Notes: generated by a model from the letters alone, not told the origin. A stretch of DNA of 64,000 nt from CBDFGQ01 sp965247295 (GCA_965247295.1 CBDFGQ010000008.1:248001-312000), one strand, 5' to 3'. Counted from the first letter of the stretch, positions 8,675-17,261 are shown. A program made the numbers and translations.

Positions 8675-9397
8675 TTGCCGGATTCACAGAGCAGGAGAAG
8701 GGGCCGACCCAGGCAGTCCCACAGGAGAAGAGGCGGAGCCGTCACACCCCCTCGAGCCAGTCGCGTTGGGGATAGGACTCCAGGCTCGGCGGGGCGGTTT
8801 GGGATACGGCCCAGGACCTGGAGGAAGATTCGCCGGTGGGCCTTCGTCAGCGTTGCGGGCCTGTTCGCTGCGGCGATCATCGGGAGCTTTGCTGCCTCCT
8901 CGTTCGGTCGCACTACCGGGGGGGGAGGGGCCTCCTCGCCCACCGAGGGTGTGGGCACGCCCGTTGACCTTACGGGTGCGGGGCACGTTCCCGTCGGGAC
9001 CTTTGTTAGCTACAGCACCACTCCTCCCACCTCGGGCCCTCACTGGCCGTCGCCGGCCGAGTGTGGCATTTACGACGCGGCGGTGGCTGACGAGCACGTG
9101 GTCCATAACATGGAGCACGGCCACGTGATCATCAGCTACAATCTCCCAGATCCCGAGGAGGCGGCCAGCATGCGGGCACTTGCCGACAGTTTATCAGCCT
9201 TGGAAACCTGGGGAATAGTTCGCCCCTATTCCAAGATAGACCAAGGAACGGTGGCGATGACGGCGTGGGGTGTCATAGACGAGGTCCAAGGGGTAGATGA
9301 GGACCGGATACGCACCTTCTATGAGGCTTACGCGCGCAACCGTTTCAGCGAGGAGTCGGCCAGAGTGGGGTCCATTCCCTGTACGTCGTCTGTCTAA
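8675..9397 (+). CDS. DUF3105 membrane-anchored protein
   Basis: A 240-residue protein with a strongly basic N-terminus (about residues 1-52), one transmembrane segment (about 53-75, FVSVAGLFAAAIIGSFAAS), a Gly/Ser linker and a DUF3105 domain. The domain hallmarks are SYSTTPPTSGPHWP, a second histidine cluster in VVHNMEHGHVIISY, and a paired cysteine near each end. Orientation inside-out is predicted from the positive N-terminus. The biochemical function of DUF3105 is not known to me; the conserved histidines suggest metal binding (inference). TTG start with GAAGGA upstream. Located between purC and purS. Confidence 0.8.
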   Translation: MPDSQSRRRGRPRQSHRRRGGAVTPPRASRVGDRTPGSAGRFGIRPRTWRKIRRWAFVSVAGLFAAAIIGSFAASSFGRTTGGGGASSPTEGVGTPVDLTGAGHVPVGTFVSYSTTPPTSGPHWPSPAECGIYDAAVADEHVVHNMEHGHVIISYNLPDPEEAASMRALADSLSALETWGIVRPYSKIDQGTVAMTAWGVIDEVQGVDEDRIRTFYEAYARNRFSEESARVGSIPCTSSV

Positions 9398-9454
9398 CGC
9401 GGCTAGACGCGAACGCCGTGGCCTCCGCCCTCACCCACGTGTAATGGTGTAACG

Positions 9455-9706
9455 ATGTTCCTTGCCAGGATCTATATTACCCTCAAGCCTACCGTCAACG
9501 ACCCCCAGGGGCAGACCGTCCTGGGTGGCCTCAAGGCCATGGGGTACGCCACCGTGAATAGCGTCCGGATGGGAAAGTACCTTGAGGTGAAGTTGCAGGG
9601 GGGCGACCGCGACCGGGCCGAGGAGCAGGTGAGAGCGATGTGCGACAAACTGCTGGCAAACCCGGTGATCGAAGACTTTCGCTTCGAGCTGGAGGGGCTG
9701 GCCTAA
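9455..9706 (+). CDS. purS: Phosphoribosylformylglycinamidine synthase subunit PurS
   Basis: Small scaffold subunit of the three-part FGAM synthase (PurS, PurQ, PurL). The 83-residue sequence has the PurS pattern: ITLKPTVNDPQGQTV at the start, GYATVNSVRMGKYLEVKL in the middle and a C-terminal VIEDFRFELE strand. The ATG follows the DUF3105 gene by 57 bases. Its expected partners purQ and purL are not downstream; instead a palindromic repeat and the oppositely oriented his operon follow, so the catalytic subunits must be elsewhere. Confidence 0.93.
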   Translation: MFLARIYITLKPTVNDPQGQTVLGGLKAMGYATVNSVRMGKYLEVKLQGGDRDRAEEQVRAMCDKLLANPVIEDFRFELEGLA

Positions 9707-9744
9707 CGCCCTCAGCTAACCGCGACCATGTGCAAGTTTCCGGT

Positions 9745-9845
9745 GTCATTCTGAGCGTAGCGAAGAATCTGGGAGGAAGGGAGGAGGTTGTCATTAAGGC
9801 CCTACCCTACCGGATTCTTCAGTCGCTTCGCTCCTTCAGAATGAC
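9745..9845. repeat. Palindromic intergenic repeat, two ~25-base arms
   Basis: The left arm GTCATTCTGAGCGTAGCGAA (continuing to 9769) and the right arm (9813-9845, ending CTTCAGAATGAC) are imperfect reverse complements separated by about 43 bases. It lies between the 3' ends of convergent purS and hisB, where it could act as a bidirectional terminator. Degenerate single arms occur at 19159-19191 and 60978-61000. Repeats of this GTCATTCTGAG...AAGAATC type are common in many environmental genomes (general knowledge). Confidence 0.8.
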
Positions 9846-9914
9846 GGTCTGGTTCGTTGCCGGGTCAACTAATTGCACTTCGGTTTAGCCACTGGCATCG
9901 AGGCGGATTGCTGG

Positions 9915-10511
9915 TTATTGGATGGTGCCCTTGGTGCTGGGTATCTGGCCCGCGCCCCTCGGGTCCAGCTCCAGGGCGCTCCGCAACGCCTTGGCCAGGG
10001 CCTTGAAGAGGGCCTCGGCCTTGTGGTGAGAGTTCTGACCGCTCAGTATCTTGGCGTGGAGGTTGATGCGGGCCTCGATGGCGAAGCTCTCTAGAAAGTG
10101 GCCTATCAGCTCCCCCGGCAGCTCCTCCACCCGCTCCTGGTCCAGGGAGATGTCCACCGAAGCGTAGCTTCTCCCGCTTAAGTCTACAGCTACCATGGCC
10201 AGCGTCTCGTCCAGCGGGACAAACGCGTGCCCCATCCTGCGGACGGCGACCCCCTCGGCCAGCGCTTCGCGGAAGCCCCTTCCCAGGGTTATGGCCGTAT
10301 CCTCCACCAGGTGATGCCAGCCGGTGGCCAGGTCTCCCTCGGCCTTTAGCGTTATGTCAATGAGGCCGTGCCTTGACAGCTGCGCCAGTAGGTGGTCCAG
10401 CATTCCGTTCCCCGTGGAGATGTCGTAATGCCCCTGGCCGTCCAGGTCCAGGGTCACGGAGACCGTCGTCTCTCCAGTACGCCGCTCAACTGTAGCTTTC
10501 CGTGGCTCCAC
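9915..10511 (-). CDS. hisB: Imidazoleglycerol-phosphate dehydratase
   Basis: Dehydrates IGP to imidazole-acetol phosphate in histidine synthesis, a Mn-dependent enzyme. Both metal-binding repeats are seen, WHHLVEDTAI and NSHHKAEALFKALAKAL, and 198 residues fits the monofunctional form without the HolPase domain. The start is GTG at 10511 with GAGGAG seven bases upstream. It is the last gene of the leftward his operon and follows hisC by 51 bases. Confidence 0.96.
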   Translation of the reverse strand: MEPRKATVERRTGETTVSVTLDLDGQGHYDISTGNGMLDHLLAQLSRHGLIDITLKAEGDLATGWHHLVEDTAITLGRGFREALAEGVAVRRMGHAFVPLDETLAMVAVDLSGRSYASVDISLDQERVEELPGELIGHFLESFAIEARINLHAKILSGQNSHHKAEALFKALAKALRSALELDPRGAGQIPSTKGTIQ

Positions 10512-10562
10512 TCCATGACTCCTCGTACAGGCTAGGGGGCCGGCTACCTAGATCCCCAAGGG

Positions 10563-11660
10563 TCAGGACAGCTCCCCCAAAACGCTCTCCATTGCTGAAA
10601 TCAGTGCGTCCGTCTCGTGGGGTAGGCCCACGCTTATCCGGACGAAGTCCCTCAACCGCTCGCCGGAGAAGTAACGTAAGAAAATGCCCCTTTGAGCCAG
10701 GGCTTCGAAGACCTGCTGTCCTCTGCCCTGGGGAAGCCGGCAAAGGATGAAGTTAGCCTGAGATGGGAACGGCTGCAGCCCGGGCAGCTCCTTCAGGAGG
10801 GAGAACATGCGCTCTCGCTCTGCAACTATGGCATTTACCCGTTCGATCAGCCCCTCCCGGTCTTCAAGGGACGCCGTGAGGGCGATCTCCGCCGCCAGGT
10901 TTACGTTGTAGGGCGGCTTCACCGCCATCATGACCTTGGCCAGATCGGGGTCCATCACGCCCAGGCCTATGCGGAGCCCCGCGAGGCCCGCCCACTTGCT
11001 GAAGGTGCGAAGCACTACGAGGTTGGGATACTCATGCATCAGGGGCAGCACAGTCTCTCCGCAGAACTCGAAGTAGGTCTCGTCCGCCACCACCAGGATC
11101 CCCGTCTCCAGGAGCTCCCTCACCTGCCATGGCTGGGCGATGTTCCCCGTCGGATTGTTGGGTGAAGCGAACAGAATTGCCTTGGTCCTGGAGTCCAGGG
11201 CCAGCTTGGTACCTTCCACATCTATCTCAAATGAGGCGTCTCGCGGCACCGACACCACCTCTCCGCCGCAGATCCGGGCGCAGACCGAGTACATGCCGAA
11301 GGTTGGGACGGGATCGATTATCTTCTCTCCGGGACCGAGGAACATCCGGAGGATCAGGTCGATAAGCTCATCGCTGCCATTGCCTGCCACGATGTGCTCG
11401 GGTCCCACGCCCAGGTACGCGGACAGCGTGTCCCTTAGCTGTCGTTGCTCCGGATCGGGATAGAGATTGTACAGCTTGTAGCGGCCTAGGGCCTCAGCCA
11501 ACTTGGGTGAGGGCCCGTAAGGGTTCTCGTTGCCGTTGAGCCTGATCACCCTATCGGGAGGTATTCCGGCCCGCTGGGCCAGCACCTCCATTGGGTCTAC
11601 CCCCTCGTACATCTTCAGATTACGAATGTGGGGCTGAAGGAGGTCCAGCACTTCCGTCAT
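10563..11660 (-). CDS. hisC: Histidinol-phosphate aminotransferase
   Basis: PLP-dependent fold-type I transaminase making histidinol phosphate from imidazole-acetol phosphate and glutamate. The PLP lysine lies in LRTFSKWAGLAGLRIG, with LNGNENPYGPSP, ASPNNPTG and VRISVGLPHE as family landmarks; 365 residues is standard. Its ATG overlaps the hisD stop in a 4-base ATGA, evidence for translational coupling. A close relationship to aromatic aminotransferases is possible, but operon context settles the call. Confidence 0.95.
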   Translation of the reverse strand: MTEVLDLLQPHIRNLKMYEGVDPMEVLAQRAGIPPDRVIRLNGNENPYGPSPKLAEALGRYKLYNLYPDPEQRQLRDTLSAYLGVGPEHIVAGNGSDELIDLILRMFLGPGEKIIDPVPTFGMYSVCARICGGEVVSVPRDASFEIDVEGTKLALDSRTKAILFASPNNPTGNIAQPWQVRELLETGILVVADETYFEFCGETVLPLMHEYPNLVVLRTFSKWAGLAGLRIGLGVMDPDLAKVMMAVKPPYNVNLAAEIALTASLEDREGLIERVNAIVAERERMFSLLKELPGLQPFPSQANFILCRLPQGRGQQVFEALAQRGIFLRYFSGERLRDFVRISVGLPHETDALISAMESVLGELS

Positions 11661-13045
11661 GGCACCGTACCGTCCTGGTGGCCTTTGCTGTCCTTGCCGT
11701 TTAGCTGCGGGAGTCTGGCCTCCACCGCCCTGGCGTGGCCCGTCAGGCCTTCGGCTCGGGCGATGATTGCGGCTGCCTCGGCCAGCTTACCGTAGGCGTC
11801 CTCTTTCAGGCCGACCACCGGCATAGTCCGGAGAAAATGGTGGACGCTGAGGGCGGAGCTGTACCGGGCCGTCCCGCCGGTGGGCATCACGTGGCTGGGC
11901 CCGGCCACGTAGTCTCCCATAACCTCTGGGGAGAAGGGACCCAGGAATACGCCGCCCGCGTGCTTTATGTTGCCGATCCATGACCAGGGCTCCGCCACCA
12001 TCAGGCACAGGTGTTCCGGGGCAATGTAGTTGGCCAGCTCCACGGCTTCATCGACGCTGTCCACCAAGACCAGCTTGCCCTGCCTTTCCAGGGAAACCCC
12101 GGCCAGCTCCCCCCGCTCCAGGGAGGCCAGCTGCCTCTCCAGCTCCCCTTCGACCTCTCCCACCAGGGACAGCGATGTGGTAATCAGGATCGCGGAAGAC
12201 ATGGGGTCGTGTTCCGCCTGGGCCAGCAGGTCTGCCGCACAGACCGCTGGACTGGCGGTACCGTCGGCCACTATCACCGTCTCAGTCGGGCCATACAAGC
12301 CATCAATGTCCACATGACCGTAGACCAGCTTCTTTGCCATAGTCACGTATATGTTTCCTGGACCGCAGATCTTGTCTACTTTAGGCACGGTCTCCGTGCC
12401 GAAGGCCATGGCCGCGATTGCCTGGGCTCCACCGACTCGAAAGACACGGTCCACACCCGCTATCTTGGTCGCCGCCAGGACAGCCGGGTCGGGAAAGCCA
12501 TCGCCCTTTGCGGGGGTGGTCAGCACCACCTCCTTAACTCCGGCCACCTTGGCCGGAATTGCCGTCATCAGGACGGTGGAGGGGTAGGAGGCGGTCCCTC
12601 CCGGGCAATAGATGCCCACCCTTTCGATGGGCAGCACCAGTTCGCCCAAGCCCGAGCCGAGATCGACCCAGCTTCTGCGCAGCGTCGCCCGGTGGAACTC
12701 CTCTACACGACCACCCGCCAGCTCCAGGGCCCCGATCAGGTCCTTCGGCGCCTTCTCGTAGGCCCTGCTTACCTGCTCATCGCTGATCTCGATGGCCCAA
12801 TCGGCCTCCTCACCTGATGGCGCGTATCCATCCAGCAGGCGCGCGTACCTCCGCAGGGCGCCGTCGCCCTGGCAGCGGACGTCTTCGAGGATGCGTTCCA
12901 CCGACTCCTTCGGGGAAAGGGGCTCTCCAAAAATCTCCACTGTGCGTTCCATGGCCTCCGGGGGTATCGAGTCCAGGGCCAGTGGGTCTACGCGGGTGAG
13001 CTCCCTTTTTGCCTGGTCCGCTCCCCTAATAACCTTAAGGTCCAC
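11657..13045 (-). CDS. hisD: Histidinol dehydrogenase
   Basis: NAD-dependent zinc enzyme performing the last two oxidations from histidinol to histidine. The motifs GPGNIYVTMAKK, GPTETVIVADG, AEHDPMSSAIL and IAPEHLCLMV are intact and the length (462) is slightly above the usual ~430 owing to an N-terminal extension and C-terminal tail. GTG start at 13045 has AGGAG eight bases upstream and overlaps the end of the phospholipase-like gene by 11 bases. Confidence 0.96.
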   Translation of the reverse strand: MDLKVIRGADQAKRELTRVDPLALDSIPPEAMERTVEIFGEPLSPKESVERILEDVRCQGDGALRRYARLLDGYAPSGEEADWAIEISDEQVSRAYEKAPKDLIGALELAGGRVEEFHRATLRRSWVDLGSGLGELVLPIERVGIYCPGGTASYPSTVLMTAIPAKVAGVKEVVLTTPAKGDGFPDPAVLAATKIAGVDRVFRVGGAQAIAAMAFGTETVPKVDKICGPGNIYVTMAKKLVYGHVDIDGLYGPTETVIVADGTASPAVCAADLLAQAEHDPMSSAILITTSLSLVGEVEGELERQLASLERGELAGVSLERQGKLVLVDSVDEAVELANYIAPEHLCLMVAEPWSWIGNIKHAGGVFLGPFSPEVMGDYVAGPSHVMPTGGTARYSSALSVHHFLRTMPVVGLKEDAYGKLAEAAAIIARAEGLTGHARAVEARLPQLNGKDSKGHQDGTVP

Positions 13046-13790
13046 CCAGGTACTCCTTTATAGTAGACACGGAACCGGCGATTACCCGTTCCTGGAAGCA
13101 CGATATGGCACGCTGGGGAATCACGGCGTATACGCCCTCCAGGCTGGCGGGCATGCCCTGGACGAACTCGTCAGCCAATGCCATGGGCTCCGGCCTGTCC
13201 CCGTACATCCTGCGGGCGGCCATGCGGAGACGGTCCCAGCTGAACTCCCACGTGGTGAACTTGGTTACCCACTCCCTCCACTCGCCGAGGGTGTCCGGGC
13301 CGATAAATCCCACATCCACACCCGACTCGGAGCCCTTCAGGAGGGAGCGTACCTCCTCCATATCGCCCAGCTCCTCCCTGGCGGCCCTGTCCATGTCCAG
13401 CTGCAGGGCCCGGTCCCAGATATTACCCAGTACCTGGTCCCCAGCGGGACTGTGTCCGTCGAAATAGGTCCGGTAAATGTCCAGGATCCAGGTCTCATCG
13501 GCCACCAGATGGGTGAAGTAGCCCGAAAGGAAGACCTGGGTCTCGTCGTTGAGCTTGGAGGCGTCGGCGAGGCCAGGGTGCGTCCGGGACAACCCTTCCA
13601 CCCCGGCTCCCACTCGGTCTATGGCGAGAGGGGCGAAGTGGGTTTGGTCCCGCTCGCTTTTGGTGACGATCCTGATGTCGGGGGCGGTCGCCCCAAGGAG
13701 GAAGCAGCCCAGGTGTCTGTCGATGGAGGGGTATGACACCCTTGCGGCGACCCTCAGGGCCAGGCTCACGTGGGTCGGTAAATTGGGCAC
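13035..13790 (-). CDS. Zinc-dependent phospholipase C-like protein within the his operon
   Basis: A 251-residue protein starting PNLPTHVSLALRVA with GCFLLGATAPDIR, THFAPL and GYFTHLVADETW, the His/Asp pattern of the bacterial zinc-dependent phospholipase C (PF00882-like) family. There is no signal peptide, unlike secreted phospholipases. GTG at 13790 is one base after the hisG stop codon, which argues against the longer frame overlapping hisG. Its 3' end overlaps hisD by 11 bases. It is embedded in the operon, yet no histidine pathway step needs it; its substrate is unknown. The family assignment is moderate. Confidence 0.7.
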   Translation of the reverse strand: MPNLPTHVSLALRVAARVSYPSIDRHLGCFLLGATAPDIRIVTKSERDQTHFAPLAIDRVGAGVEGLSRTHPGLADASKLNDETQVFLSGYFTHLVADETWILDIYRTYFDGHSPAGDQVLGNIWDRALQLDMDRAAREELGDMEEVRSLLKGSESGVDVGFIGPDTLGEWREWVTKFTTWEFSWDRLRMAARRMYGDRPEPMALADEFVQGMPASLEGVYAVIPQRAISCFQERVIAGSVSTIKEYLGGP

Positions 13791-13791
13791 A

Positions 13792-14892
13792 TCAATCCCC
13801 GCTCGAGGCAGACCCGTCCTCGATGAATTCCAGAAGCCTCTGGTAGGCGCGGCAGCGGTCCTTGAACAGGTAGCCAACCTGGGAGGCCGATATGTCTATG
13901 CCGCCGGCGCGCCGCAGATTGTCTACCGCCTCAAGGAGCTTTTCCCGCGGGACCACCAGGCTGACCGCGTACCAGTCTTCCTCTTCCACATTATATACCC
14001 TGGACACGGTGGGACCCTGAAGTCCGGCCAGATCGGGTCTGGTAAGGATATTGGCGCCCACCATCTCTGGCGAAGAGCCTCGGACGTTGGCCGTGACGCG
14101 ATGAAAGGGGCCTGCCCTCAGGTAACCTTCCATGATCTCAAGCATAGAGCGAGCCAGCTCCAGTCTCTCTGGGACCTCTCTGAGTAGCTGGGCGTTACCG
14201 ATAAGGCATGCCTGGGAGACCAGGATGGTGCCGTCCTCCACCGTTTTCAGCCCGTTCTCGCGGAGGGTGGCGCCGCTGGCCGTGAGGTCGGCGATCAGGT
14301 CGGCATAGCCCGCGGTGGGTGCCGCCTCCAGGCTGCCGCTTGCCTGCACCAGCGAGAAGTAGTTGATGCCCCGGCTATACAGGTAGCCTCCCAGCAGCCG
14401 TGGGTATTTGGTGGCGATGCGCAGCTGCCTGCCAGCCTGGCGAAACTCCAAGGCCAGGTCGGCTAGGTCATCCATCGAGGCGACGTCCAGCCACGAATCG
14501 GGTACGGCCACCACTAGCTCGCACTGGCCGAAGCCCAGGTCCTCGATGATGGGCGGCGTTACAGGACTCCCCTCTCTTCGGTACTCCAGGAAACGGTCAA
14601 GACCCGTTATCCCCAGCTCCGCGCTGCCCTCCTCAACCTTCTGGGTGATGTCTGCCGTGCGTTGGAACAGTACCGTGGCGCCGGGCAGGGCGTCTATGCG
14701 AGCCGTGTAGCGTCGGAGGCTCGACCGGTCCACGGGTATGCCACAGGCCCGAAGGAACGCCAGTGACGGCTCGTACAGGTCGCCGTCGCTGGGCAGCGCC
14801 AGCCTCAAACCGTTTTCGGCATCCTTCCGGCTGCCTGGGGCCAGCGCGGCCTCCAAGGACCGGACGGATTCACTGGAGAATTGAAGGGTCAT
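13792..14892 (-). CDS. hisG: ATP phosphoribosyltransferase, long form
   Basis: Commits PRPP and ATP to histidine synthesis. The catalytic part contains LRLALPSDGDLYEPS, ELGITGLDRFLE, GFGQCELVVAVP, RIATKYPRLLGGYL and the PRPP-loop DLIADLTASGATLRENGLKTVEDG; a C-terminal ACT-like regulatory domain (about residues 285-360, with VYNVEEEDWYAVSLVVPREKL) marks it as the long, histidine-inhibited type. At 366 residues it is longer than the usual ~290-300, from extra N-terminal residues and tail. Its ATG overlaps the upstream hisZ-like stop by 4 bases. Confidence 0.92.
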   Translation of the reverse strand: MTLQFSSESVRSLEAALAPGSRKDAENGLRLALPSDGDLYEPSLAFLRACGIPVDRSSLRRYTARIDALPGATVLFQRTADITQKVEEGSAELGITGLDRFLEYRREGSPVTPPIIEDLGFGQCELVVAVPDSWLDVASMDDLADLALEFRQAGRQLRIATKYPRLLGGYLYSRGINYFSLVQASGSLEAAPTAGYADLIADLTASGATLRENGLKTVEDGTILVSQACLIGNAQLLREVPERLELARSMLEIMEGYLRAGPFHRVTANVRGSSPEMVGANILTRPDLAGLQGPTVSRVYNVEEEDWYAVSLVVPREKLLEAVDNLRRAGGIDISASQVGYLFKDRCRAYQRLLEFIEDGSASSGD

Positions 14893-16379
14893 GCGACCGT
14901 ATCGTAACCTTTCCTAGGGCTCCTCTGAGGTCGGACCCGTGGGTCCCCTTCACCACGGGTGGAGTGAGTCATGCTCCCTCCATCGCCGTGGACTTCAATC
15001 ACGTCGTCGATTCCGTTGTCCCGTGCGTAGGCCAGACATTCTTCCAGGCCCATACCGCATACTTCCATCTCTACGGTAGTGCCCTCGCCACGCAGCTCCC
15101 GCGCAAGGCGCAGGGCTTTTTGGTACGCCATTCCGTTGGCGCCCATCATCAGAGCGCGCCTCGGGCCGGTTTCATATTCTCCCAGCATGCCGTCCGCTTG
15201 CTGGAGGCCCTCCAGCAGGTGTTCCAGGGTAAAGGCAAAGCCAAGGGCTGGCACATTCGAGGCGCCGCCCAGCGCCCTGGCGAGGCCGTCGTACCTGCCA
15301 CCACCTCCCAGGGAGTCCTCGAGGGCCGGGTGCCTTATCTCGAACACGATGCCGCTGTAGTAGGCCAGGCCCCTGGCCAGTCCCAGGTCAAGCAGCACCG
15401 ACCCGGCATCCAGGTCCTCTCCATCCAAGACCTCTATGACCTCCTTCAGCCTGTCCAGGCCCGATGGGTCCAGCCCGGCGGAACGGATGAGCCGCCCGGC
15501 TTCGTCCAAACATGCCGCGGGCTCCCCTCTCACGTTTGCCAGTTTGGCTGCAAGCTCCAGGCCCTGCTGAAGCCTGGCGGGGTCGTCGGCCGACCGGAGT
15601 CTGCGCACCAGCCGTTCCACTACCTCAGAGGGTTCCCGCTGGCCCAGGGACCCTACATCGCGCCACTGAAGGAGCCCGTACATCAGCTCCCGGACCTCTG
15701 CGTCTCCCATATTTCCAAGGACCGTGCCGAGCTTCGCCTCTCCCGGTCCTGAGGACATGAGCCCCAGCTGCATGGCCCTCTCTCGGACCCTCACCACCCC
15801 CTCCAGTCCCCCCTTGAGGTCTGATACGCTGGACAGGGTGAAGGCTATGGCCCTCTCGGAGAGCTCCAGCGATTCTAGCAGGCCGTACATCACCCCCTGG
15901 TCGCTAAGGTCGAGGCGGTGCCCCGCGAGACCCAGCCTGGAGAGTGCCATGTGGCTGAGGGACAGGATCTCCGCATCTGCCCTCGGGCTGGCCGCTCCAA
16001 TGAGCTCGGCGCCCACCTGGGTGAACTGTCGGAGGGAGCTGTCGTCACCTTGGTACCGGAAAACCGGGCCGGCGTACTGCACCCGGGCTGGGAGTGCTTT
16101 AGAGGTTTCCTCCAGGTAGTGCCTCAGTACGGAGGCGGTGTACTCGGGCCGAAGGCTGACCTGGTTTCCACCTGGGTCGGTGAAGGTGTACATGCGGGCG
16201 GCCAGCTCTCCCCCCGACTTTCTTAAAAACAGCTCGGTGGGTTCCAGGACCGGCGTCTCAAGGACCTGATACCCGTGGGAAGAAAGGAACACCCTCAGCC
16301 TATCCTGGGCCTCCTTTTGCTGGCGCCACGAACGGTCCCGAAGGTCGCGCATTCTGTGTAAACGCTGGGGCTTTTCCAT
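14889..16379 (-). CDS. hisZ: HisZ/HisRS-like class II synthetase paralogue
   Basis: A 496-residue class II aminoacyl-tRNA synthetase-like protein. Motif 2, usually FRxExPxxGRxRxFxQ in HisRS, reads FRYQGDDSSLRQFTQVGAELIG, and the histidine loop reads RGLAYYSGIVFE instead of RGLDYYT. Those changes and the place at the head of the his operon point to HisZ, the regulatory subunit of short-form HisG. It is odd in that it keeps a C-terminal alpha/beta domain resembling the HisRS anticodon-binding domain (about residues 400-470) and in that the adjacent HisG is the long form. The ATG at 16379 starts MEKPQRLHRMRDL, where the family begins; a longer frame runs through the promoter. Confidence 0.75.
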   Translation of the reverse strand: MEKPQRLHRMRDLRDRSWRQQKEAQDRLRVFLSSHGYQVLETPVLEPTELFLRKSGGELAARMYTFTDPGGNQVSLRPEYTASVLRHYLEETSKALPARVQYAGPVFRYQGDDSSLRQFTQVGAELIGAASPRADAEILSLSHMALSRLGLAGHRLDLSDQGVMYGLLESLELSERAIAFTLSSVSDLKGGLEGVVRVRERAMQLGLMSSGPGEAKLGTVLGNMGDAEVRELMYGLLQWRDVGSLGQREPSEVVERLVRRLRSADDPARLQQGLELAAKLANVRGEPAACLDEAGRLIRSAGLDPSGLDRLKEVIEVLDGEDLDAGSVLLDLGLARGLAYYSGIVFEIRHPALEDSLGGGGRYDGLARALGGASNVPALGFAFTLEHLLEGLQQADGMLGEYETGPRRALMMGANGMAYQKALRLARELRGEGTTVEMEVCGMGLEECLAYARDNGIDDVIEVHGDGGSMTHSTRGEGDPRVRPQRSPRKGYDTVA

Positions 16380-16395
16380 GGTCCCGAATGGTGGT

Positions 16396-16424
16396 ATTGT
16401 ACACCCGCGGGCCGCCATTGGGAA
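16396..16424 (-). promoter_or_regulatory. Promoter of the his operon
   Basis: TTCCCA (-35), a 17-base spacer and TACAAT (-10). Transcription would begin near 16389, leaving only about ten leader bases before the ATG at 16379. This agrees with the absence of an SD there and leaves no room for a classical his attenuator. Confidence 0.55.
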
Positions 16425-16487
16425 ACGGAAGTCGATTCCCATTGCGGGACGTTTGGGGTAGGGCCACTTATCACCAGGCCGGGGAAT

Positions 16488-17261
16488 TCAGGGATGGGAC
16501 ATGAGTCCACCATCCACGTAGATGGCCTGGCCGGTGGTGTAATCGCAGGCGTCGGAAGCCAGGTAGACCAGCAGCGGAGCGATGTCCCTGGGATGGCCTT
16601 TCCGCCGCAACGGTATGTAGCGTACAAGTAGCTCCTTCTGTGCCTCCTCGGGCGGCACTTCCAGGTCACTGAACCACCCCGTGCCGATGGCATTGACCCG
16701 GACGTTGTGCCTGCCCCACTCCAGAGCCAGGGACCGCGTCAGCTGTAGCACGGCACCCTGGCTGGCGCAGTAGGCTGCCGAGTTGACCAGCCCCCGTTCC
16801 GCCAGCCCTGATATTATGTTAACTATTCTGCCGCCACCCTGCTGTAACATGCTTTTACCCACGGCGCGGCACAGGAGGAAGACCGACTTTAGGTTGCGGT
16901 CCACAACCGCCTCGAACTCTTCCAGGGTAGTGTCACTGAAGGGTCTGGCGAACTCGCTGCGGAAGCAGTTGACAAGGATATCCACGCGCCCCCATTGGGC
17001 GAGGGCTCCCTGGAGCGCTAGCTCCACTTCATCCTCGCGGGTATGGTCACACAGGGTGCCGAAGGCCTCTCCTCCCTGGGCCCTGACCCTTCGGACCGCC
17101 TCCTCCACTACCTCGTTCCTCCGAGCCACGACGAACAGGCGGGCGCCGGCTTCGGCCAAGGCCTCGGCCAGCACGGGCGTAAAGATGTTGGACTGGAGCG
17201 TGCCGTCCCCGGCAACCAGGGCGACCTTGTCGGCGAGCTTGAACTCTTGGACGACTGGCAA
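16488..17261 (-). CDS. Short-chain dehydrogenase-like protein with altered active site
   Basis: A 257-residue Rossmann-fold SDR by overall pattern: RVDILVNCFRSEF (replacing the NNAG motif), GGRIVNIISG, a tyrosine in SAAYCASQGAVLQL and the C-terminal YTTGQAIYVDGG. Two hallmarks are missing: the cofactor loop TGxxxGxG reads AGDGTLQSN, and the YxxxK catalytic lysine is glutamine (YCASQ). It probably no longer performs standard NAD(P)H redox chemistry, or uses a different mechanism. It is last in a compact operon birA-SDR-SDR, 63 bases after the canonical SDR. Confidence 0.85.
   Translation of the reverse strand: MPVVQEFKLADKVALVAGDGTLQSNIFTPVLAEALAEAGARLFVVARRNEVVEEAVRRVRAQGGEAFGTLCDHTREDEVELALQGALAQWGRVDILVNCFRSEFARPFSDTTLEEFEAVVDRNLKSVFLLCRAVGKSMLQQGGGRIVNIISGLAERGLVNSAAYCASQGAVLQLTRSLALEWGRHNVRVNAIGTGWFSDLEVPPEEAQKELLVRYIPLRRKGHPRDIAPLLVYLASDACDYTTGQAIYVDGGLMSHP

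Noticed and set aside
12011..12817. 268-codon open frame antisense to hisD
   Set aside because: Lies entirely inside hisD with poor composition; shadow of a real gene.
14889..16379. Plain HisRS annotation for the hisZ-like gene
   Set aside because: Motif 2 and the RGLDYY loop are both altered and it is coupled to hisG; left open only if the genome has no other hisS.
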